DNA of 61,742 nt from an archaeon (GTDB taxonomy: Archaea; Nanobdellota; Nanobdellia; Pacearchaeales; GW2011-AR1), in assembly GCA_018651605.1 (NCBI GenBank), contig JABIDS010000018.1:1-61742 (forward strand), written 5' to 3'. Each line of letters begins with the position of its first letter. Position 1 is the first letter of the stretch. This document shows positions 7,482-15,244 of this stretch, piece by piece. The notes beneath the pieces are model-generated. The model searched no databases and had not been told where the DNA came from. It worked only from the letters and a program-made list of their open reading frames with translations. Made by a program: the position numbers and the translations under genes.

Positions 7482-9371
7482 ATGAATATTTTAGTCATAA
7501 AAACAGGCGCACTAGGAGACGTTGTAAGAACAAGCTTCATAGCTCAAGCACTAAAAGAAAAATATTTTGATACAAAAAAAAGAATTTTCCCAAAACTCTA
7601 TTGGATAACACAAAAAAACGCACTCCCATTTTTCAAAAACAATCCTTACATCGACAAAGCACTACCACAAGAAAAAAAACACCTCCTAAAAAACACCAAC
7701 TTCAACCTAGTAATCAACCTAGAAGAAGATAAAGAAAACTGCAATTTTGCAAAAAACCTAAACCCACAAGAACTAATAGGATTTACAATAAAAAATAAAA
7801 AAATCCAACCTACAAAAACAACAAAAGAATGGTTCAATATGTCTGCATTAGGAGAAAAACTTCAAAACGACATTCTTAAAAAACAAAACAAAAAAACTCA
7901 CAGACAAATAATTTCAGAGATAATCAAAATAAAACATAAAGAAAAATACGAACCATTTTTAAGACTCACTCAGGAACAAAGAATATTTGCAAATCAATTC
8001 TTAAGAAGATATAATCTTAAAAGAACAGATTTAATAATTGGAATAAACACAGGTTCTGCAGACAGGTGGCCAAAGCAACTTTCAATAAAAAAAACAGCAA
8101 AATTAATAGATAATTTATATAACAAATACAAAGCAAAAATCCTTTTATTTGGAGGCCCAAACGAACAAGACAGAAACCAAAAAATACAAAGACTATCTAA
8201 CTCTCCAATAATTGACACAGGATGCGGAAACAATCTAACAGAATTTCCAGCATTAGTCAGCGTATGCAACTTACTAATAACTTCAGATAGCTTAGGACTC
8301 CACATATCACTAGCATTAAAGAGAAAAACAATAGTTCTCTTAGGCCCAACATCTAATACAGAAATAGATATGTATGGATTAGGAGAAAAAGTAATCTCAG
8401 ATTCAAAATGCACCGCTTGCTACAAACCAAATTGCAAAAGTATGGAAAAAATTTCCTTAAACAAAATCTTACAAAAAACAGAAACACTTCTAAAACAAAA
8501 AATTTCATTACTAATCACTGCCTTCAAAGAACCCAATATAGATCAAGCTCTAAAAGCATCCATAAACCAAAAAACAAAATACCCTTATGAAATAATTCTT
8601 TCAGCCCCAGATAAAGAAACATTAGAAAAAGCAAAAAAATATTCCAAGATTAAAACAATTAAAGACAAAGGAAAAGGAAAAAGTTTAGCATTAAATCAAG
8701 CATTTCAAGAATTAAACACCGATATATTAATTCTAACAGACGGAGATACACAACTAGGAGAAGACACTGTCCAAGAAATAACAACTCTCTTTCAAGACCC
8801 AGAAATAGGATGTGTTTCAGGAAAACCAGTTCCACAAGAATCAAGAAAAACAAAATACGGCTACTGGGCAAATTTCCTTTTCAATGCAGCTCACAGAATA
8901 AGAAAAAAAGCACACCAAAACAATTCATTCATAGAATGCTCAGGATATTTATTCGCATTTAGAAAAAAGAAAATAAGAAAAATTCCCATAGATGTAGCAG
9001 AAGATACAATTATTCCTTACATTCTCTATCAAAAAGGATATAAAATTGCATACGCAGAAAACGCAGAAGTCTTTGTAAAAAACGCAGATAACTGGAAAGA
9101 TTGGATTAAACAAAAAACAAGAACTCATAAGTCTCACACAAACATAGGGGATTATGTTGACACAAAAACAACTCCTAAAATAAAAACATTCAAAAATGAA
9201 ATAAAAGGAATAAAATGGCTCATAACATATCCAAGAAACACCAAAGAAATAATCTGGACAATCCAACTAGCTTTAGCAAGATTCTACAGTTGGATAAAAT
9301 ATTACTTAGATATAATCTTCTTCCACAAACATTATTACGATGGTTGGGAAAGAATTGAGAGTACGAAATAA
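7482..9371 (+). CDS. GT9 (heptosyltransferase-like) + GT2 glycosyltransferase fusion
   Basis: The 629-aa protein joins two transferases. Residues 1-340 are GT9/heptosyltransferase-like: the start MNILVIKTGALGDVVRT, the motif INTGSADRWPKQ (about residue 189) and the nucleotide-sugar loop TSDSLGLHISLALKRKTIVLLGPT (quoted here only as a region, about residues 266-290). Residues 345-629 are a GT2 domain with KGKGKSLALNQAF, TDGDTQ as the DxD-type metal motif and a late AEDTIIPY. GT9 enzymes transfer ADP-heptose in bacterial LPS. Together with the GmhB-like and HldE-C-like genes this suggests a heptose-type sugar here (inference). Four cysteines near residues 309-321 are unusual. Bifunctional chain assembly is the natural reading. 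Confidence 0.82.
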   Translation: MNILVIKTGALGDVVRTSFIAQALKEKYFDTKKRIFPKLYWITQKNALPFFKNNPYIDKALPQEKKHLLKNTNFNLVINLEEDKENCNFAKNLNPQELIGFTIKNKKIQPTKTTKEWFNMSALGEKLQNDILKKQNKKTHRQIISEIIKIKHKEKYEPFLRLTQEQRIFANQFLRRYNLKRTDLIIGINTGSADRWPKQLSIKKTAKLIDNLYNKYKAKILLFGGPNEQDRNQKIQRLSNSPIIDTGCGNNLTEFPALVSVCNLLITSDSLGLHISLALKRKTIVLLGPTSNTEIDMYGLGEKVISDSKCTACYKPNCKSMEKISLNKILQKTETLLKQKISLLITAFKEPNIDQALKASINQKTKYPYEIILSAPDKETLEKAKKYSKIKTIKDKGKGKSLALNQAFQELNTDILILTDGDTQLGEDTVQEITTLFQDPEIGCVSGKPVPQESRKTKYGYWANFLFNAAHRIRKKAHQNNSFIECSGYLFAFRKKKIRKIPIDVAEDTIIPYILYQKGYKIAYAENAEVFVKNADNWKDWIKQKTRTHKSHTNIGDYVDTKTTPKIKTFKNEIKGIKWLITYPRNTKEIIWTIQLALARFYSWIKYYLDIIFFHKHYYDGWERIESTK

Positions 9372-9405
9372 CAATCTATAAAAACCACCCTACCTAAACC
9401 TAAAC

Positions 9406-10905
9406 ATGCAAACACTACAAAAAAGAAAACAAAAAATAATTAAATGGACCAAAAACCCTTATAATGCAACACTACTTTTAATTCTAATTCTAGCAACAGC
9501 AATAAGACTTTACTATTTCAACTTAGTAGGAGACCAACCAGTTTGGTGGGACGAAGGAGAATACATGTCAATGGCAAAAGCAATGGCATTTAACATAGAC
9601 TACAACTTTCTCCCAGTAAGGCCATTACTACTTTCAATAATCTCTGCATTCTTCTTTAAAATACATCCAACAGAATTTCTCCCAAGAGTTTTTATGTTAA
9701 CATTATCATTAGCATCACTAATAGGTATCTACTTATTAGGAAAAGAAATGTATGGAAAAAAAGTCGGCTTAATAGCAGTAACTTTAATGTCCGCATCTTA
9801 TCTTAATCTTTTCTATACCTTCAGACTTCTCGTAGACCTCCCATCACTAACATTCTTCACATTTTCAGCATATTTTTTCTATAAATATTTCAAAACAAAC
9901 TCACATAAAATGCTTTATTTTGGAGCAATAACAATAGCATTGGGAACCTTGTTTAGAATCACAACAGCAACATTCTTATTTGCAATGGCAATTTACGTTT
10001 TATTAACACAAAAATTAAAATTCATAAAAAAGAAAGAAATTTGGATTGCCGCAATAATTTTCATATTAATCCTTACCCCTTACATCATCTGGGGATATTT
10101 ACAATTCAATGGATTTATAATAACTCTTGCAGGCGCCCACAACGCACCTGCCGAAGGAACAATGATCCCAAACGGATTTTCAAACATGCTATCTTACATA
10201 AAATTATTTCCAACAACATTTTCATTGCCAGTTTTATTACTTCTAATAATCGGAATATTTCTAATGTACAACCTCTTCCTAGGACTAGACATTTTATTAT
10301 TTGGCAAAGAACAAAAATTAAACAAAGATTTATTCTTACTATTAATATTCTTATTACCTATAATAAGCGTCAGTTTCTCTCTTGGAAATAATTATCATGA
10401 AGATAGATACATAATAAACTCACTACCTGCAGTTTTCATAATTGCAAGTTCAGCCATAATAACTATCTACACAATCCTAAAGAAAAAATCAAAATATTTA
10501 GCAATAGCACTTATAATATTATTTTTAGCACTAGCAATATATCCTCAATTAAAATATGCAGACAATGTAATAAAATTCAAAAAAGATTCATTTGGAGAAT
10601 TCAAAACTTCTGGAATTTGGTTAAAAGATAATTCTCAACCTCATGAAGAAGTTATTACAAGTAGTTGGCCAATGACCGGATATTACTCACAAAGAAACAC
10701 AAGAGGATTTATTAAAACCGAGGAAGAATTTGAACAATATAAGTCAAAACATCCCAATTTAAAATATTTCATCATTTCAGCAGCCCAAGGAAGTCCCCCA
10801 TGGAGCTATGACTATGCTCAAAGGCACAACCTAACATCAATAAACGCTTATTTTGCAGACCAAGAACAACAACAACCGATCCTAGTTATATATCGTTTAG
10901 ATTAG
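9406..10905 (+). CDS. GT-C membrane glycosyltransferase (PMT/ArnT/GT39-like)
   Basis: The 499-aa polytopic membrane protein has a first transmembrane segment at about residues 22-40, followed by the extracytoplasmic acidic motif QPVWWDEGEY (Asp49, Glu50) typical of PMT/ArnT-type enzymes that use polyprenyl-phosphate sugars. About ten further hydrophobic segments follow, then a C-terminal soluble part of about 110 residues. It would transfer a lipid-linked sugar outside the membrane. The following GT2 (10956) looks like a polyprenyl-phosphate sugar synthase that could supply the donor. The gene sits 34 bp after the GT9-GT2 fusion, in the same direction. Confidence 0.82.
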   Translation: MQTLQKRKQKIIKWTKNPYNATLLLILILATAIRLYYFNLVGDQPVWWDEGEYMSMAKAMAFNIDYNFLPVRPLLLSIISAFFFKIHPTEFLPRVFMLTLSLASLIGIYLLGKEMYGKKVGLIAVTLMSASYLNLFYTFRLLVDLPSLTFFTFSAYFFYKYFKTNSHKMLYFGAITIALGTLFRITTATFLFAMAIYVLLTQKLKFIKKKEIWIAAIIFILILTPYIIWGYLQFNGFIITLAGAHNAPAEGTMIPNGFSNMLSYIKLFPTTFSLPVLLLLIIGIFLMYNLFLGLDILLFGKEQKLNKDLFLLLIFLLPIISVSFSLGNNYHEDRYIINSLPAVFIIASSAIITIYTILKKKSKYLAIALIILFLALAIYPQLKYADNVIKFKKDSFGEFKTSGIWLKDNSQPHEEVITSSWPMTGYYSQRNTRGFIKTEEEFEQYKSKHPNLKYFIISAAQGSPPWSYDYAQRHNLTSINAYFADQEQQQPILVIYRLD

Positions 10906-10955
10906 AATGATGGAAGTATAATTATCTTTATAAAATAAAATTAATACATTAAATT

Positions 10956-11693
10956 ATGAAAAGAATATCCTTAGTAATTCCTGCATATAACGAAGAAAAA
11001 TTAATAAAAAAAACTCTTATTAAACTTCATAATTTCATAAAAAAGGATGATTTAAAATGGGAAATTCTAATGGTGAATGATGGCTCAACAGACAATCTTT
11101 TAAAAGTTTTAGAAGAATTCAAACCAAGATTTTTCAAAATAGTTTCTTATAAAAAAAACAAAGGAAAAGGATTCGCAATAAAAAAAGCAATGAATTATGC
11201 TTCAGAAGATTTTATAGGGTTCATAGATTCAGATTTAGCATATTCCTTTGAAAATTTAAAAAAAGCATTATCCAAGTTAGAAACAGCAGATATTTGCATA
11301 GGCTCAAGAAGTCTAACAAAAGAAAGTAATGAACAAACAAGCATATTAAGAAAATTTTTAGGAAAAGGATTTAATATTCTTTCTAAAATAATCTTGGGAC
11401 ATCATTTAGGAGATACACAATGTGGATTAAAAGTTTTCAAAAAAGATGTGGCAAAAGATTTATTTTCAAACCAAACCTTGCAAGGATTTTCTTTTGATAC
11501 AGAAATACTATACATAGCAAAAAAAAGGAAATACCTAATAAAAACTATAGATGCAACAGTTCTAAAAGAACATCTAGATAAAAAATCAAAAGTCAACCTT
11601 TTCTTAGACCCTATAAAAATGTTCTTAGACCTAATAAAAATAAAATTAAATGACATCCAAGGAAAATATGAAAGGGATACTTTTAAGTTTTGA
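10956..11693 (+). CDS. Dolichol-phosphate mannose/glucose synthase-like GT2
   Basis: This 245-aa GT-A fold GT2 enzyme has VIPAYNEEKLI, VNDGSTD and the DxD motif FIDSDLAY, followed by GSR and the GDTQCGLKVF acceptor-loop motif characteristic of the DPM1/ALG5 group. It would charge polyprenyl phosphate with mannose or glucose at the cytoplasmic face. No C-terminal membrane anchor is seen. It precedes the deacetylase, which it overlaps by 26 bp, and follows the GT-C transferase that could use its product. Confidence 0.87.
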   Translation: MKRISLVIPAYNEEKLIKKTLIKLHNFIKKDDLKWEILMVNDGSTDNLLKVLEEFKPRFFKIVSYKKNKGKGFAIKKAMNYASEDFIGFIDSDLAYSFENLKKALSKLETADICIGSRSLTKESNEQTSILRKFLGKGFNILSKIILGHHLGDTQCGLKVFKKDVAKDLFSNQTLQGFSFDTEILYIAKKRKYLIKTIDATVLKEHLDKKSKVNLFLDPIKMFLDLIKIKLNDIQGKYERDTFKF

Positions 11694-12450
11694 TTTAGAA
11701 GAATTTAATTTGCCCTTAGAATATAATTTAAACATATCTAAAGATGAACAATTCAATTTCTCACTTAAGGGATTGAAAAAAATCATTAATCTATTAACAA
11801 AACACAATATCAAAACAACATTTTTTACAACTGCAAGCTTTGCATCCAGATATCCTAAAATCATCAAAGACATTTCCAAAAAACATGAAATAGCTTCTCA
11901 CAATTTACATCACAACACAAAAAACTATAATCATGATGAAGTAAAAAAATCAAAACAAATTATAGAAAAAATAATAAATAAAAAAATCTCTGGATTCAGA
12001 TTTCCAAGATTACAAAAACCAGATTTTAATTCACTAAAAGAACTAGGATTCAAATACGATTCATCAATCTCCCCAACATACCTTCCAGGAAGATACAATA
12101 ATTATTTTGAATCAAAAAAAATAACAATAAAGAATAAAATATATGAAATACCTATTTCAACAATGCCTTTAACAAATTTACCATTATCTTGGTTATTTAT
12201 CAGATTTTTTGGATTAAATTATGCAAAGATAATAACAAAATATTCCATGAAAAATCAAAAATTCACAAATCTTTTTTTCCATCCTTGGGAATTCAACAAT
12301 TTATCAAAATTAAGAATCCCATTTTACATAAAAAGAAATTCAGGAGATAAAGTATTAAAATTATTAGAAGATTATATTATTTGGGCAAAAAACAACAACT
12401 ACCAATTTCAAACCTTCAACGAATTATTAAATCAATACCCTCTTCAATAG
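11668..12450 (+). CDS. Polysaccharide deacetylase (NodB/CE4-like)
   Basis: I use the ATG at 11668 (MKGILLSFDLEEF) because the family motif begins immediately there; an upstream in-frame ATG at 11650 would add six residues. The NodB-type features are SFDLEE (metal Asp region), IKTTFFTTASFA, the metal His motif ASHNLHH and FRFPRLQKPD. It is predicted to remove N- or O-acetyl groups from a surface polysaccharide or lipid-linked sugar. The start lies within the GT2 gene, so the two are co-translated. Its end overlaps the convergent SDR gene by 35 bp. Confidence 0.82.
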   Translation: MKGILLSFDLEEFNLPLEYNLNISKDEQFNFSLKGLKKIINLLTKHNIKTTFFTTASFASRYPKIIKDISKKHEIASHNLHHNTKNYNHDEVKKSKQIIEKIINKKISGFRFPRLQKPDFNSLKELGFKYDSSISPTYLPGRYNNYFESKKITIKNKIYEIPISTMPLTNLPLSWLFIRFFGLNYAKIITKYSMKNQKFTNLFFHPWEFNNLSKLRIPFYIKRNSGDKVLKLLEDYIIWAKNNNYQFQTFNELLNQYPLQ

Positions 12451-13222
12451 ATAGAGGATAAAAATTAAAATCCTTCTCAATACCCTCATTACTACAAACC
12501 TTATTAATAAAAAAACTTTCCAAAGGGCCATTAGAAAAGCGACTTAAAACTCCTGAAAAAGGAACTTTAAATTTAACAACTTTTTTATCAATCTTCAAAC
12601 AAATTAAATCAATTAATTTTACTAAACTTATCTCACTCCCCCCTCCAATAAAATAACCCTTATTCTCAAAAGAATCTTCAGAAATAATGTTCTCAATTAA
12701 AAAAACTAAATCTCCAACATAAAGTGGTTGATATAAATTATTCCCGTTTCCAAAAATAGGGAAAATAAGACTCTTTCTCAAAATATTCAAAAGAGAACCA
12801 AGCCCTTTTTTAAAATTTTCTCCATAAATAACGCTAGGACGTAATATGGAATAATTCATTCCAGAATTCCTAACAACTGCTTCAGCCATCAACTTAGAAA
12901 CCCCATAATTACTTTTAAATTTAATATCAAGAGAACTTATAAAAATAATTTTCCCAACATCTTTTTCTTCACAAGCCCGAACCAAATTTTTCGTTCCTTC
13001 AACATTCACCTTCATCAATTCTCTCTTACCTCCCTCAATAAGTCCTGCTAAATGAACAACAATATCAACGTCCTCACAAGCCTTTAATAAAGATTCATAA
13101 TTCATTAAATCTCCAGAAACACCTCGAACCAAACTCCTAACTTCATATCCTTTCTCAATTAATCTTGCAACCAAAACCTTCCCAACATTTCCCCTAGCTC
13201 CAGTTACCAATATCTTATTCAT
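12416..13222 (-). CDS. NAD-dependent sugar epimerase/dehydratase (extended SDR)
   Basis: The 268-aa protein opens with the Rossmann motif VTGARGNVGKVL and has VVHLAGL, IFISSLD and the catalytic pair in NYGVSKLMAE (YxxxK variant YGVSK). This is the extended SDR family acting on nucleotide sugars; the exact reaction (4-epimerase, dehydratase or reductase) cannot be assigned. It shares a 4-bp overlap with the upstream radical SAM gene (13219), so they form a two-gene operon. Confidence 0.85.
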   Translation of the reverse strand: MNKILVTGARGNVGKVLVARLIEKGYEVRSLVRGVSGDLMNYESLLKACEDVDIVVHLAGLIEGGKRELMKVNVEGTKNLVRACEEKDVGKIIFISSLDIKFKSNYGVSKLMAEAVVRNSGMNYSILRPSVIYGENFKKGLGSLLNILRKSLIFPIFGNGNNLYQPLYVGDLVFLIENIISEDSFENKGYFIGGGSEISLVKLIDLICLKIDKKVVKFKVPFSGVLSRFSNGPLESFFINKVCSNEGIEKDFNFYPLSIEEGIDLIIR

Positions 13223-14526
13223 TTTAAAAAATTAAACTCCTTTACTTTATTAAAAAAATACCTAAAAATATATTTCAAACGAAAATAATATCCAGTAATA
13301 GCTTCCTCCTGCAACTTTAATATTTCTTTCTTAGAAAGGTTATCATGCTCAAAAACAACATGAAAATTATCATATTTATTCAAATCTTTTTCAATAATCT
13401 TCTCCTTCAACTCATCATAAAATCCAGTTCCAGGAATCGGCGTGCAAATCGTAAAATTCGCAAAACTAGTATTCAATCTCCTAGAATATTGAATAGTCTC
13501 CTTAATAGATTTCAGAGTATCTGAAGGAAGTCCAATAATATAAAACGCAATAACCTTTATCCCTTTTTTCTCACAAAATTTAATTATTTCTTCTTGATGT
13601 CTAATTTTTGGTGGAATTCTCCCATGAGATTCTAAAAGTCCATGATTCATAGATTCTATGCCAACTTTTATGGCCCTCAATCCAGAATCATACATCAATC
13701 TCAATAAAGGAATACTCAAAAGATCCAAACGTGTTTCACAACCCCACTCCAGATTCAACTTTTTTTCAATCATTAATCGAACAATTTTCTTAATCCTAGT
13801 TTCATTTATAGAAAAAGTAGGATCTCTAAAATAAAATCCCCTCATACCATACTTTTTTTTCAAAAAAACTAGCTCCTCAATAACTTTTTCTGGCTTTCGA
13901 ACACGATAAGTTCCAAAAACAAGATAAGGGCAATAAGAACAACCATAAGGACATCCCCTACTAGCATGAACAAAAAAAGCAGGTTTTGCAGAAATTGCCG
14001 GGGCAAGAGAAAAATCCTTTTCTGAAAACAAATCCCAATCAGGAAAATACAAACTATCTAAATCCATTACAGGATTACTTTTAACAATACCTTTAGGAAT
14101 ATTACCCGATTTAGAAATCTCAACAACAATCTCCTCAGGTTCTCCTTGGATAACAAAATCTGCATCACCAAACAAAAAAGGCCTGACACTAGCCAAAGGC
14201 CCATAAACTCCTACCCTCTCCCCTCTAGCCTTTAAATTTCTTATAAACTTAATCTCCTCATTATGTCTAATCAAACTAACATGAATCAAGACAATATCTG
14301 AAGAATCAGGAACCTCATTAAAATAATATTTAACAGAATGCCCGTCCCGTTTAAAAATAGAAGAAAGATAAGTATAAGACATTGTAGGAATATTTTCCAA
14401 GTTACTTCTAATAAAAGAAAGAGCTCGCGCCTTCAATGAATTTCCAATCTGAAACGTTGTCCCAAAACCACCATTAAAATCCTTATTATCTCCTGGTTTA
14501 TTGATCTCAAGTAAAGCAATCTTCAT
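13219..14526 (-). CDS. Radical SAM protein with B12-binding-like N-terminus
   Basis: The 435-aa protein has the cluster motif RGCPYGCSYCP, giving Cys192, Cys196 and Cys199. The N-terminal 150 residues form a Rossmann-type region like that of cobalamin-binding radical SAM enzymes (IVLIHVSLIRHNEE, GVYGPLAS, VIQGEPEE). The radical SAM barrel continues with FYFRDPTFSI, WGCETRLD, KVGIESMN and FYIIGLPSDT, as in the BchE/hopanoid-modifying subgroup. It heads an operon with the SDR gene. A sugar or lipid modification fits the setting, but the substrate is unknown. Confidence 0.85.
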   Translation of the reverse strand: MKIALLEINKPGDNKDFNGGFGTTFQIGNSLKARALSFIRSNLENIPTMSYTYLSSIFKRDGHSVKYYFNEVPDSSDIVLIHVSLIRHNEEIKFIRNLKARGERVGVYGPLASVRPFLFGDADFVIQGEPEEIVVEISKSGNIPKGIVKSNPVMDLDSLYFPDWDLFSEKDFSLAPAISAKPAFFVHASRGCPYGCSYCPYLVFGTYRVRKPEKVIEELVFLKKKYGMRGFYFRDPTFSINETRIKKIVRLMIEKKLNLEWGCETRLDLLSIPLLRLMYDSGLRAIKVGIESMNHGLLESHGRIPPKIRHQEEIIKFCEKKGIKVIAFYIIGLPSDTLKSIKETIQYSRRLNTSFANFTICTPIPGTGFYDELKEKIIEKDLNKYDNFHVVFEHDNLSKKEILKLQEEAITGYYFRLKYIFRYFFNKVKEFNFLK

Positions 14527-14563
14527 TTAAAAATAAAATCTAACTCTTTTTTAAAGATTTATC

Positions 14564-15244
14564 TTATAAATCAAATATATCAATACCCTTAATATATTTA
14601 GAATGAGCAATTAATCTAAATGGAAAATATTGTCCAATAAAAGATTCACCCTCACAATCTTTCGAAGAATACTTAATCTCAATCACACTAACACCATCAT
14701 CAAAAACCTTCTCATTAAATCTATTTCCACTTTTTTTAATCTTTAAAAAAATCAAATCCCAATCCAAGGTAGCTCTATATTTCTTATTAGCAGAAACAAA
14801 ATATTTTCTCTTATAAGCATTCAATAATGAGGGAAAAGATATCTTCAATTCCTCAATCAACCAATTAGGAAGTTCAGATTTCAAAAATACTTCATGCAAA
14901 AAATCTAAAGAAAAACTTTTATCAAGAACAAATTCTTTCAATAAAAAAGATTTTTTCCAACCAAGTTCATTATTTTTAATTTTTAATTCTAAAATCGGCT
15001 TTTTAATTAAACCAAACATCTCTCCATACCATCGAATTCGGATCTTAAATCTTTGCGAATTTCCTTGCAGATTTTCATGATAATTTTTAAAATCATGAGA
15101 ATCAAAATAAATATTATTCACATTTCTTTCATAAAAAATTTCAGAAAAAATTAAAGGATTATGTTTAATAAAATTTTCAACTTCCTTAACATCCATCTCA
15201 GAAATAACAAACTTTCTTTCATATCTTTGATTTTTAAAATTCAT
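14564..15244 (-). CDS. VTC-domain (CYTH-fold) protein
   Basis: The 226-aa protein has the VTC/CYTH pattern of charged beta strands: YERKF at the start, NIYFD, RFKIRIRWYG, PILELKIK and a late IEIKYS. VTC domains build or handle polyphosphate in eukaryotes; the bacterial and archaeal stand-alone forms travel with CotH and DUF4956 genes, and their role is not settled. It overlaps the CotH gene by 4 bp. Confidence 0.85.
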   Translation of the reverse strand: MNFKNQRYERKFVISEMDVKEVENFIKHNPLIFSEIFYERNVNNIYFDSHDFKNYHENLQGNSQRFKIRIRWYGEMFGLIKKPILELKIKNNELGWKKSFLLKEFVLDKSFSLDFLHEVFLKSELPNWLIEELKISFPSLLNAYKRKYFVSANKKYRATLDWDLIFLKIKKSGNRFNEKVFDDGVSVIEIKYSSKDCEGESFIGQYFPFRLIAHSKYIKGIDIFDL

